Shown here: piece after piece, positions 1 to 12,700 of the stretch
Numbering within the stretch: position 1 is the stretch's first letter
Layout of the letters: each line of letters begins with the position of its first letter
Source: Tribonema minus
Lineage: Eukaryota > Sar > Xanthophyceae > Tribonematales > Tribonemataceae
DNA length: 64,000 nt
NCBI GenBank assembly: GCA_017506865.1
Contig: JAFCMP010000073.1
Coordinates: forward strand, 186,001-250,000
Direction of reading: 5' to 3'
Position numbers and translations under genes: made by a program
Notes under the pieces: model-generated
The model's database searches: none
Told to the model about the DNA's origin: nothing
What the model saw: the letters and a program-made list of their open reading frames with translations, nothing else

Positions 1-280
1 TTCATGAGCAGCTGCATTGAATTACTGAAGCACATAAATTCCTGCATGGGCAAGCACACAGCTCGCATTACCATCAAAGCCTAATTCAGGGCTGCGTGTT
101 GCTGGCACGGCGCGCGTGCCGCAGGTGTGGCAGCACTCTGCACCGAAGTTATCATCATCAACTAGTCAAACTCGATACTCACTTCTGAACCTGCAACTCT
201 AGCCTCACACCTGTCGAGCAACCCTAAGAGCAGCAGTGCCCCTTTTCAACATTCTGTCGGCAAAGGGCCTCGATTGCCAT

Positions 281-391
281 GTAACTGTTACGTAACCGCC
301 ATGTAACTGCCTGTGTAACTGCAGGCACGCGTACACGGCGTGGCTCGCGGCGCAACGCATACAACGCGAGCGCGCCCCGCCAGCGCCATCG
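281..391 (+). repeat. exon-echo of CFAP47 exon 1 start
   Basis: Intron end, acceptor and about 60 bases of exon are repeated (TAACCGCCATGTAACTGC then GCAGGCACGCGTACACGGC); the live copy is 393-510. Confidence 0.75.
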
Positions 392-442
392 CTAATGTAA
401 CTGTCAAGTAACCGCCATGTAACTGCTTGTTTAAAACTGCAG

Positions 443-749
443 GCACGCGTACACGGCATGGCTCGCGGCACAGCGCACGCAGCGCGAGGCTCGCGCCGCC
501 AAGCGTCAGGCACATCACCGCGCAGCGCTCGCGAAGTGCGATCCCGATGACCCTGAAGGCGGCCCTGACATTGGGTTTGAAAGGGGGTTAGAGGGGGACG
601 CACCTGTTCCTGACCTCCCCCCTGAGTTGTTGACAGACTCTCTGTTTCTGGTGAAGAGGGGGGGGGATGGGGGGGACAAGGAGGGGGGGGGGGCGCCCAA
701 GGGGCATCTTCACAGGGCTGTCAAGTACAAGGCGCAGCCTTCGTCGCAG
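443..749 (+). CDS. CFAP47: CFAP47 exon 1 of window
   Basis: Acceptor CTGCAG at 437-442 and donor GTGAGG at 750. The frame starts at 444 and reads HAYTAWLAAQRTQREARAAK, then DPDIGFERG, then KYKAQPSSQ. This resembles the charged helical linker before an ASH domain in CFAP47. It ends in phase 0. A degraded copy of its acceptor and first 60 bases lies just upstream at about 281-391. No earlier exon is visible in 1-280. Confidence 0.78.
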
Positions 750-3700
750 GTGAGGATGAACGCTGTACATACTGTATACATGGGTCAAATTCACTTCTTG
801 GAGTACTGAAGGACGTGACGCACCGCGTGAATGTACTTGAAGTTTCATTTGTGTTGCAGGTCGTACGAGTCTTGCATGCGCACATCAAGGCACGGATCAT
901 ATTAAAAACTGTACATGCTGCACATGGAGCAATTTTACCTCTCAAAATGCTTGACGATCGAAATTCAGCATGAAATTTCAGCTGAGCACTTCAGCACCTG
1001 TCAGTAACGCTGAGCACATGTCTAAAGTCTGCACGCAAGTCAGTGCTCACCCATCATCAGTGCTCAGCCTAACCCTACTCTAACCCTAATTAGGATCTGC
1101 TGACGCTCGGGTGTCAGATGCGAGCCACACAAAACTGTGAAAGCTTTGACAGGCGGAGGTATGCGAGTGTGCGACCCCCCATACCCCCGGGCCACCTGGC
1201 CACGGCCGTTGAACTCAGCGACCGTGCGATCACCATCAAAATCTGAACACAACGCTGCTGTGCTATCTCAGCGCTCCGCATTTGCACTCATCCATGCGCT
1301 CAAAACGTACATGGAACGCGCGAACGCGCCGCAGGCGGAGGTGCGCGAGTGCGCCAACCCCATACCCCCTGGCCAGCTGGCCACTGCTGTCGAGCTCAGC
1401 GAGCGCGTCATCGAGTTCGGCGCCGTATCGTCCGGCGCCGCCGTTGCGCGCGCGCTGCACGTCACCAACCGCCTACCCCACACCGTCAGGTTCGAGTTCA
1501 TAGGCGGCAGCGCGGACGGCAAGGCGCGCGAGCGCCTTCCTCAGGAACTGTCCGGGACCGGTCCCGCGGTGCAGATCGTTCCCGCGGGGGCGACGGCGCT
1601 GGTGGACGTCGCGCTGTGCGTGCGCGCCACCAAGGAGCAGGCGTTCCGTAAGCAGGTGAGCTCGGAGGGAGTACACTGGCAGTACACTTGGGGTTCAGTG
1701 CGGCTACACTGTGGCAGGACGGATACACCTGTGCGTGCGCGCCACCAAGGAGCATGCGTTCCGCAAGCAGGTGAGGGGGAGAGTACACTGTCAGCACACT
1801 TGTGGTCCACTGTGGGTACGGGTACACCTGTTCGTGCGCGCCTAAGGAGCAGCCATTCCGCAAGTAGGCGAGCTCGAAGAGCACGGTGCGGTAGTACATC
1901 GGCAGTACACATGGGGTTCAGTACAGGTACACGAGTGCATGCGCGCCACCAAGGAGCCGGCGTTCCGCAAGCAGGTGAGCTTGGTACGCACGGTGGTGCG
2001 TGGCGGTCCACTTGGGGTTCAGTGCGGGTACAACCGTGCAGGACATGGCGCTGTGCACGCGCGCATGACGGGTCTTCTTCGCGCCAAACAGCGGCAGCAG
2101 CGATGTAATTAAGCTCAACCGCCGGCACCCTTGCTGAAACCCTCACCCTGCCAAGTGACCATTCCTCCTAGCGCCCTCAACGCCCCTTACGTCAACAACC
2201 TCGTGCCCCCCTCCCCCCCCCCCCCCTACCTAGCTCAAACACTAACTTTTGACCCTAACCCTGAACCCGCGCAGGACCTCATCGCGCTGCACGGCGGCAG
2301 CAGCGGCGCGTGCAAGCTGACCGCCTTTAAAACGCCAAGTGACCATTCTTTCTAGCGCCCTGAAGCCCCCCTGATCACCACCTCCTAACCTAGCTCACAC
2401 ACTAACTTCGGCCCTGACTCTAACCCTAAAACCGCGCAGGTCTTCTTTGCGCTGAACGGCGGCAGCAGCGGCGCGTGCAAGCTCACTGTCACGGCGCTCA
2501 TCCAAGCCCCCACCCTCACCATCACCCCCCCCTCCCTGGCCCTTGAGTTCCCCCTCAACTCCGCCGACACCGCGCTGCGCCACGCCATCACACTCCACAA
2601 CCCTGGTGCCGTCCCCTGCGAGTACGCCTGGGGAGCGCTGTCGCGCGGCCGAGGCGCGTTCCGCGTGGAACCGGAGAACGGTTCCGTACCCCCCGGCGGG
2701 AAGGTCGCCGCGGAGGTCGTCTGGGCCCCGCAGGCAGGCCACAAGCCTTCCGACAAGCTGATCCTGTCGATAGCGGGGGGGGGGGATGTGGAGTTGCCTG
2801 TGGAGGGGAAGGTGGGGGAGGCAAGGTGCACGTTTTCGCTGCCGGCGGCGGGGGGGGGGGCGGGGCGGGGGGGGGGGCGGGGGGGGCTGTGCCACGTGGC
2901 AGCGCTCCTGCGGCGGCGGCGGCGGCGGCGCCCGCGGCACGCGTGGGCATTGCAGGTGAGCTTCAACAATTGCATGCTGTTCAAAATGATGATGACTTGG
3001 TACGAAGCGTTTGCGTGGAGCGTTTGCTGGCGCGTCGCATGGTGGCAGTTGAAGTACCGTACTGCAGAAGCGCGGCAGCGGCAGCATCAAGCGCTGCTGC
3101 GTCAGGGGCGGTGGCCCCTTGCGCCACCGCCGTTGGTGCATCTCATTGCAAGCTTCGCCTTTTTTTTCAACACACCTCTGACCCTCACGCTCATCTCAAG
3201 CAAGATCGCCTAGCGCCTGCAACCACATTGCGCCTAGGTACAGCGGCCGCACACAATGGCCACAGAACCTTGCCTTGCTGCCTCAAAATGCACCTCTCTT
3301 GATGCAGCTGCAACAGGCGGTTAGCCCAAGTGATGCACCTGTCCCCTTCCCCCAACCCTGACCCTAGCCCTAACCCTAACCCTCATCCTAACCCTAACCC
3401 TGCCACCCCCCACCCCCCTCCCCCGCACAGCGGCGCCTATCAAAGACGCGTCCGCGCCCGTCACCCTCGACTTCGGCACCGTCCCAGTCGGCGCCAAGCG
3501 CACTCGCACGGTGCGCCTAACCAACACGGGCAAGTGCGCCGCAGCGTTCCTTGTCGACAGCGCTCAGGACCTCGCGGACGCGTACGGCGTCACCGTCACA
3601 CCGCTCAGCGCGCGCCTCGAGCCGCGCGAGGGCGTCGACCTCACCGTCTGCCTCTACCCGCTGCAGCCGCTGCTGCTAACGGGTGTCGTCGTCAGCGTCA

Positions 3701-6700
3701 CCGTGCGCGGCGGCCGCGCCGCGCGCCTGATGCTCAGCGGCGACACGCTGCTGCCGGACCTCAGCGTCACGGTGCCCGGCGCCAACGCCGCCGCCGCCGC
3801 CGCCGCTGCTGCACCGCCATCTGCTGCCGCAGCGCTCGCCCCCGCTGCAGCAAACGGCGACGTCATGGCTGCCGCTGCTGCCTCCGATCCCGCCGCCACT
3901 GCTGCCGCAAGTGGCGCCAGCGGCGGCGACGAGTCAGAGTTGTCGTCCGCCGCCGCCACGGCAGCGGCAGCAGCGCCGCCGGAGCTGGCCTTTGGCACGC
4001 TCGCGATCGGCGCGCGCGACACCATGACGGTGGTTGTGCACAACCGCGCCGTCGTCCCGGCGGCGCTGCTCGCAGACTTAACCGACATGCCCGAGTTCTC
4101 GCTGTCGCGCGTGGGCGAGGCAGCGCTCAGCACCGACCAACACGACGACGACGGTGATGACGCGCTGAGCAATGCTGCGCGTCACGACATGGAGGTCGCC
4201 GCCGTGGACAGCTCGCTCGAGCGCCTGCGGGACCCGCCACCATCCGCGCCGCCGCCTACCGGCGCTGACAAGCGGCGCAGCGGCAGCATCGCGGCGGCCG
4301 CGATGCCAGCGGCACTCGGCGGCAAGGGCGCGTCCGCCAAAACTGCTGCTGCGGCAGCGGCAGCGCCGGAGAGGCGGCGGTGGCGCATTGTAGTGGCACC
4401 GGGCGTGAGCTTCCCCATCAGCGTGACATACGAGCCGCGCGTCCCGGGCGCGCACGACTTTGCGCTGCCGCTGACGTTCGAGTACGCCGCGAGCGCGCCG
4501 CTGCTGCCGGCGGACATGGCAGCGCTGCTGGCGCGCGCGACGGCGGCGCTGCGGCCGCGCGTCACGGCGGCGGCGGCGGCGCCGCTGCTGCAGCTGAGCG
4601 CGCCGGCGCTGGACTTCGGCGAGCGCATCGTGGCGCGCGACGCCGAGACGAAGGCCACGTACCAGGCGCAGGCGTCGCTGCGCAACGCGTCGCCGCGCGC
4701 GATCGCGTGGTGCCTCGACGACTCGGAGCTACGCGAAGATGCAGATCCCACGCTGACGCCGGTGTTCTACGTGAGCCCCACGAGCGGCGAGCTCGCGCCG
4801 GGGGAGGAGACGTTCGTGCGCTGCACGTTCGTGCCGCGCTGGGACGCGCGCTACGAGGCGACGCTGCCGCTGCACCTCGCGGCGGCGGTGCCCTCAGGCA
4901 AGGGCGGTAGCGTGCGGCCGTACTTGAAGTTGGGACTCCACGGCATCGGCGTGTATCCACGGCTCAGCTTCAGCTGCGACGAGGTGGTGCTGCCGGTGGT
5001 GCCGCTGGGGGTGCGCAGCGCGGCGCGCTTCCTCGTCGTCAACCAGGGCTTCTCCGAGCTCGAGGTCACGTACAGGTACGAGTATAATATGGTGTATTGC
5101 TGTATTGCTGAGCGATGAGCCACAATGCGGGGTGACCAACGGTGAGGTTAGGGCTAGGGTTAGTGGGAGTGGCATCAGCCAGGACGCTGGGCGCTGCGAG
5201 TCCAACGCATTGTTGAGGCAAGGGTGTTCTATGTTTTGTGATCGCATGCGGGTGGTACAGCTGTTCTGATCCTTGCTGCTGCCATTCAGATGTGTAGCAC
5301 AACTGGAGTGTATTGGTGGCAGTGATCATGCCTTTGTACGTCCTCTGCACACCGCTCAGCACGGCCACATGTGTACAGCTCCGCACGCCACGTCAGCACA
5401 CCCAAACCACGCCGCATTTTGTTGGACTTGCATTCATGCTGGTTAGTGAGCAGGCCACATGCTCCAAATCGGCCGTTGCTCCAAGCTGATCCAAAACGGC
5501 TTCACATTCAACTGAACTCCATCTACTTGAATGTGTTCTGCGCGGCGCTGATTGTGTGCTGCTGCTGCCGCTGCTGCTGCTGCTGCTCCTGCCGCCGCCG
5601 CCGCCGCTGCTGCTGCTGCCCCTGCTGCTGCTGCTGCTGAGCACTGCCGCAGGCTGCTGCCGCAGAGCCCGCCGGAGCTGCGCGTCGACTTCCCCGACGG
5701 AAGGACGCTGGGCGTCGGCCGCCCGAGCCTCTTTGTTGAAGTGACGTTCCAGTCCGACAAGCCTGCTTCGTTCAGCGTGCCGCTGGACGTGTTTGACAGC
5801 GAGAACGGCCAGTACAGCGTGACCGTCACGGGCTGCGCGGACAACTGCCTGCTCACAAACTGGCCATTTGTGGCCGCGCACGGTGAGTCAAACTTGAACT
5901 TGAAGTTGAACTTGGACAGTAGTACCCAGCGATTGTCGATGATGGACAACTTCGTGACCGCACACGGCGAGTCAAAGTTGAATTTGAGGTTGAACCTGGA
6001 GATTACCGATGACCACTGCCTGCTCGCCAACTGGCCCTGCATGGCCGTGCGCGATGAGAGGGTATTTTGAACTTGAGGTTTAACCTCAACAGTGCCCAGC
6101 AGCTGTGTACCAGCGGCGATGATGACGGACGACAACTTCCTGCTCTCCAACTGACCCTTCGTGGCCGTGCACGGCTGAGAGGCTCTTTTGAACTCGAGGC
6201 TGCACGTGAACATCGAGCGCAACAGCGACTTTTGTTGACGAGCTGCAAGCCAATGACTAACGTCATGAATTGAAGTACCTATGTGTAGTGTGACCGCTCA
6301 TACTCGTTTCTAGTCAACAGCTGCTGTGAGAGCCAGCTGCTCCTGATCAAGGGGCCTTGCTGGCTGTGCAGAGCGAGATTACCAATGACTTGGTACACCT
6401 ATAGACTGCCATGGTTGACTCGTTTTAGGGCGGTCAATGCCCTGTCGTCTCTATTCTGCTGCCTGTGCGGCCGTGCATGCCGACCTCCGTTGAGGTTGTG
6501 CCAACGAATTTCAACTTCAAGTTGTCGTCCCAATGCTATGGTTCAGGGCTGCACCGCTCCTGCAACTGTGATGTGGCTCATGCAAATGCTGAACCCTACG
6601 TACCCTTTCAACCGACAAAATAATTTGCGAGGCCGCGGAGCTGCTGACACTACGCATGAGGCGCTGCTGCTGCAGAGTCTTGACCGCTGCCGTTTGCATG

Positions 6701-9700
6701 TGTCTCGGTCGTAAAGCCTAACCCTAACCCTAACCCTAACCCTAACCCTAACCCCAACCTTAACCCTAACCCTAACCCTGCAGAAGCACCGCTCTCTTCC
6801 TCGATTAACACAAATCCGCCCCATATCACCCCTCCTTATATAAGTACAAATATACCCTAGGTACCCACCCCAGCGCGCAAGCATTGGTTTCTCATTGCTC
6901 ACACTCTAAGTGTGTCCACCGTATACTGTACCCCCCTGTATACACACATGCCCCGCGTTGAGCGCTGCTGCTGCAGTGTGTTGACCGCTGTTTGCATGTG
7001 TTCCAGTCGTAAAGCCGTTGCAGCGATCAAGGCACCACAAGCTCTCTTCCCGTGAGTCTTCCTCAATCGAAACAAGTCTGCAACATACCACCTCTCCGCA
7101 AGTATTCCCTGTCCACCCCAGCGCAGGTGCAGCGTGCGAGTTCCTAATTTCTCTTACGGCTCTATTAACAAGTCCGCTCCGCACCATACCCCCCCCCTCT
7201 CAATACATACGCCGCCCCCCAGGCGCGGCGTACGAGTACCACGCGCGCGCCGGCAGGGCAGTCCAGCTCCTCACGCGCGCGCAGATCGCCGCCGCGGAAG
7301 CCAAGGAGCAGCAGGCACGACACCTCAAGCACTCCAAGAGCCGTAGCGGCAATGGCCACCACGCCGCAGCGCCGCCGCCGCTGCCGCCGCAGGGCGGCAC
7401 CAAGGGCAGAGGCGCCGCCGCTGCCGCTGCCGCCAGCAGTGCTGCAGACGCAGCAGCAGCAGCGGCGCCGCCGCCGCGCAAGAAGAACGCCGAGGCAGAG
7501 GCGGAGAGCGCACTGCCGGTGGCGGATTTGACGTTTCCGCCGCCACCCGCTAAGGACCCTGCCGCCGCCGCTGCTGCCGCTGCCGCTGCCGCCGCCGCCG
7601 CTAATGGCAGTGCGCCTGCGGGCGGCAGCGCTGATGCCCTGGTGGATCCGCCGGTGCAGCGGCCGCTGCCTATAAGCGCGCCGGTTTATGGGGCGTTGGA
7701 TGAGCGAGGCGCGCAGGTGCTTGCGGAGTGGCTGAGCGCGAACGCGGTGGTGAGTCAGCGAGTCGAGTCGTTCCCGGCGAGTCTGGTGGAGTCGAGTGGG
7801 CGGCTCGCGCTGGAGGCGCTGGAGACCATGAGCGGCAAGAAGGTATGTATGTACGCCTAAGCTAACCCTAACCCTAATCCTAACCCTTATCTACTGACAC
7901 TTCTTTTTTCTTTTTTCAAAGGGTTTTATGGTTGTTAGGCACTTGACCATGAGCGGCGCAAGAAGGTATGTACGGGTATGTAACGCAGGGCACGGCTCAG
8001 TAGTTGCTGGCTCGGGGTAGGGGGTAGGGCTGACCCTTATCCAATTAGGGCTGACCCTAATCCTAACCCTAATCAGCATCAGGCCCAATATCACTCCTAC
8101 TTCTACTGACTGACACTTTTCTTAAAGGCGTAATGGTTCCTAGGCACTTGACCAACTGTGTACTGTTAACGTCCAGACACAACGTTCGCCACTGCAAGAG
8201 GTCAAAGGACAGCATGGCTCAGCAGTCGCTCATTGAATTCGTCGTGAGTTGTGGCCATGCCTGCTTTTGCTGATGGTGCGGGTGGTAGAGATGTTTGTTT
8301 TCTCCAGTTAACTGCCACACGTGGCCGTGCTGTACCACTCATCAACTGCAGAGCACTGCCCAAAAGTACTAGAAATGGTTGTTTGCTTTTACTACTTTCG
8401 ACGGTGCGCATGATAGACTGTACGTCCGGTTGACTGCCAAATGTGGCCGTGCGCTACAACACTTAGCCAGATGTAGATCCTCTGACCGCGCATCTGGGCC
8501 CGGCAATGTAGCGTGAATGGGAGGAGCTGCTGAAATGTGCGGATTGGGCAATGCGAGTTACAGAGTGCTTCGGTTGAAGTGCGTTTGTGCTTAGGATTAG
8601 GGTTAGGGTTAGTAGTGCCGCAAAATGAAAGGAATCCATGATCTGCACATGACACACCGCGTTATTCTTGAACGCTACTGTAGTTATGTTGCTGCAGCGC
8701 ATGCTGCTTGCTGTAGCTGGTCATGGCATGTATTCCAAAACAGAAGAGTGCGCCGAACTGTATTGTGTTTTTGCTGATGCTTGCTGCAGAGCTCTATGTT
8801 GAAGACAACACATCACCCGGCTCGGGGGTTTAGGTTAGGTCTGGGGGCATGTGCTCTACCCCTGTGCCCACGCAGCTGCCAGGATGTGTATTTAGCAGTG
8901 TCCCAAGCCCCAGCAAAAGAGCGTACAATTACACGCTGCTGTCAGTGATGACTGCAGGAGCATCTGCGGCTCGCCACAACGCTCAACAAAACAGGGTTGC
9001 TGAGCACTGTGCCCTCCGCAAGCCGTGACCCTAACCCTAACGCTATCCCTTACCCTGACCTCAATCCTGCAGCATGCCACACCGCTCAGCAAAGCAGCAA
9101 TGTCTCGCTGCTGAGCTCTGCACCCTCCCGCAAACCCTAACCCTAACTCTTACCCCATCCCTTACCCCGACCTCAACCCTAACCTTAAAACCCACCCCCA
9201 CGCCTAACCCTGACCCTCACCTTGAAACCCACCCCCAATCCTAACCTTAGCCTTACCCTGACCTTGACCCTCACTCTAACCCAACCATAACCCTCGCCAC
9301 AACCTGCACAGGTGCCAGGGCAGGCGTGGTCCAAGGTGGCCAAGGTCAAGGCCCCCGGGGAGAGGGCCCACCTGCTGTACCAGCAGTACACCGCAATGCT
9401 GACGTGGCTCAAGGAGAGGGGGTGTCTGCTAGGGGGCATCAAGGCGGAGGCTCTGATGAGCAGGGGGGAGTGCGTGCGCGTGAGGGGGGGGCTGGCGGGG
9501 GTGAAGGGGGGTGCCAGGGGGGGGGGAGACGCAGGCGGTGAGTGGGTTTACGCCATCATGAGTGCGCTTTCGTGTCCACGAGTACACTTTAAGTACACTT
9601 GCTGACGAGATGGCTCATGAGTGTGTTGAATACAGACTGTATTAGCGCCCGCTGCGGGGGGGGGGGCATGCATGCAATACCCACGCCTGCCTGGTTCATG

Positions 9701-12700
9701 CGTGCCTGAGCATCACCATCCAGCGCGGCCAGCGGTGTCAGGTGTCAGCGGCATTAACGTCAGCATGCTGAGCGTCCACCCTGAGCGTAGCCCTCATCAC
9801 AACCCCACAGCAATTGTCTTTACTCATGGTGTCCGCTTCCGCGTTGCGCAGCGTGGGCCAGCAACTTAGGGTTAGGGCTAGGTTAGTGGCAGCAACAGCC
9901 CAAACCCTATGGTGATACCTCATGAGCATTCATTCATTCACCCTGACCCATTCATTCACCCTGACCCTCGCCCTCATCACATTCGTTGCAACCCTCACAG
10001 CAATCGTCTTTACTCCTGATCTTGTTACTGAGCTATGCCGCGGGGGCCAGCACGGAGTCAGCGGCACCAACAGCAGGCCGAGCCTCGCTGCACATAGTTG
10101 TAGCAGCATGGTGATACTCTCACAGGCGCGCGCTGAGCGTTAACCCTGATCCCAGCCCTTGTGGCGACCCTCACCGCGATTGTGTTCTCTCATGGTGTCG
10201 TTTGTGAGCAATGCAGCGCGGGCCAGTGGTGTCAGCGGCACCAACAGCAGGCAGAGTCTTGGCGCGGCGCGCCCGCCCACTGGCCAGGCGCTCACGGGCA
10301 GAGCCGCCGTTGAGTGCGATGAGAAGAACGGCGAGTGGTGGGACAACCACAGCATGCAGGTACTTTTCTTCATATAAGTGATGATTGATCTATATATATG
10401 ATAATTGATTTACTGTAGCATTGACAAAGTCAACTGTACTCGGGCAGCGCTGCTGTTCAGCGCGACGATACGAACGGCAAGTGGTGCGGCAACCGAATTA
10501 TACAGACATGTTTGCACAAATCAGCCAGTTGCTTGATGTAATTGGTGAGTTAAACAGCGGCATATTACTCCACAATGCCTGGCCACGTGGCGCTAGTGTG
10601 CTGCAAGCACACGCATACATGGACAAGCTCATGTACATACATACTTGCCCTCCCTCACTATGGCAAATGGTACAATAGAGAGAACTGGGACGCGGCATCA
10701 CTGTGCCAGTGCTCAACAGTGAGTTTGTTTGCATTCATGAAGGATGTCCACATTCATGATTTGAACATTATGCATGTCATTACAGTTTGGGCACGCTGCT
10801 CCAGCCACAAACATGAGGCGCTGGCAGCGACGCCGGAAGACCTCGTGGCGTTTGAATGCCTCGCGGCATGCGCCTCAAGGTCTAAGAGTGCACGCCTGAA
10901 GTACACTGTACTCCTGTGTACTGTGCGCCGAACGGCAGACGTGGCCGTGCATCTATGGAGACCGCTTGTTCTCAGAGGCTGCGCAACGCGCACCTCACAA
11001 CATACAGTACACTGCCTGAAGAACGCTGTACTCCCTGTGTACCACGCCTCCCTGGAGGCGCGGTCGTGCATGCTCTCGGATGCTTTGCGATACGCACCTC
11101 GCAACATACAGTACACGCTTAAAGTACACTGTACTCCCTGTGTACCGCGCCGCACCGCAGGCATGGTCGTGCGTAATGCTGCAGGCCATCCGCGTGTTCA
11201 TGCTGTCCAGAGTGACGCCAAAGGCGCTGGCGGCGATGCCCTGTGGGCCAGCAGTGCTCAACCAGCAGCCATCCGCCGTGTCCTCGCTACCTGTGGCCTC
11301 AGATGGGGCGTCAACGCAGGTAATTGTTGAGGTTTGTGTTGAAGCTGACATATAACCCATTACATTTGCCCTGTGGGCCAGCAGTGCTCAACCAACAGCC
11401 GTCATCGCAGGTACTTGTTGAGGTTTGTGTGTTGAAGTTTGCATCCTGTCTGCCTGTGGCCTCAGAGGGGGCGTCATCGCAGGTACTTGTTGAGGTTTGT
11501 GTGTTGTTCACTTGTTGAAGTTTTCACTGTGTGTTCCGTGGCCACCAGTGCTCCAGCAGCCGTCCGCCGTGTCAGGACGTTCTGCTGCACCATAAATGCC
11601 CTCTTTCATCTTGAATCCATCTGAATATGGGAGGTAACCGTTGCTAACGCATGAGACTTTGCACATGAAATGTGCACTGCGCATTGCACTTGAAAACGAC
11701 ATACACTGCCACTCGCACTCAATGCACTTTCAGCTTAGAAGTACCAATGCGCTGCTGTTTGTCTCTCAGCACGCCAGCAAGAGCACCCGGGCGCCGTCAT
11801 CGGAGCCGCCGCCCGTCGCCGCCGCCGCGGCCGCCAAAATCGCGCCTACGCCAGACGTCACCGGCAGCAACGTCTACAGCGTCGGTGAATGTATCCTCCT
11901 CAAGTGGGTAACCGCCCTATCAGAAGCCATCTCGCAAGCTCAGCACCAGGCTGGTGCCGCCGCCGCAGCCGCGGCCGCCGCCGCTGCTGCCGCTGCCGCG
12001 GCCAGCCCCGGCATGGGCGCTGCCGCCGCTGCTGCCGCCGCTGCCGCGACGCACAAGAGCGCGGCGACGGCGCTGCACGAGCGCATCACCAACTTCAAGA
12101 ACGGTCTTTCGGACGGAACGGCGCTGGGGCGCGTTCTCCGCGCGCACTGCCCGCACCTCGCCGACGCGCTGTGGCGCGAGCCCGCGGAACTTGAAGACGG
12201 GGGAGTTGAAGTTCTGGCGGCGGCGCTGCGCGGCCTGCGCGCGCTGCGCTGCGACATGGGCGTCACGGTCGAAGATGTGACGTACGGGGGGCGCGGCGGC
12301 GGGCGCGATGCGCTGCTGCTGCTGCTGCACCTGTTCGCCGCGCTGCCGCAGCTGGTGCCCAAGACGGTGATTGAGTTCCGCGCGGCGCTGGGTGGGTCCG
12401 CGCGCAAGAGCATCGAGATCAGGAACCCCAGCGAGAGGGACATACAGTACGAGGTGACGCTGGAGGGGGCCGGCAGCGGTGATTTCAGGGCGCACGCGGC
12501 CAGGTGCGCTAGCCCTAACCCTAACACCAGCCCTAACCCTAATCCTGACCCTAACCCTACCCCTTACTGTTAACCGTTGCTCCAACTCGTATTGCGACTT
12601 AAACGCGCACGCGTCCAGGTGCGGTAACCCTAACCATAACCCCAACCCCTGCCCTAACCTAACCCTAACCGTTGCTGTAACTCGAACTGCGACGTCAGGG

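Noticed and set aside
1137..1334. Upstream extension of CFAP47 exon 2 with an ATG at 1137
   Set aside because: It is a mutated copy of the exon start; a strong acceptor at 1334 and phase agreement with exon 1 favour the shorter exon.
6715..6780. A chromosome end (telomere)
   Set aside because: Coding exons of one gene lie on both sides and the repeats are interrupted by variants.
10575..11330. 251-codon open frame across a CFAP47 intron and exon 9
   Set aside because: Wrong frame relative to the conserved SRVTP block and built mainly from the 115-bp echo units.
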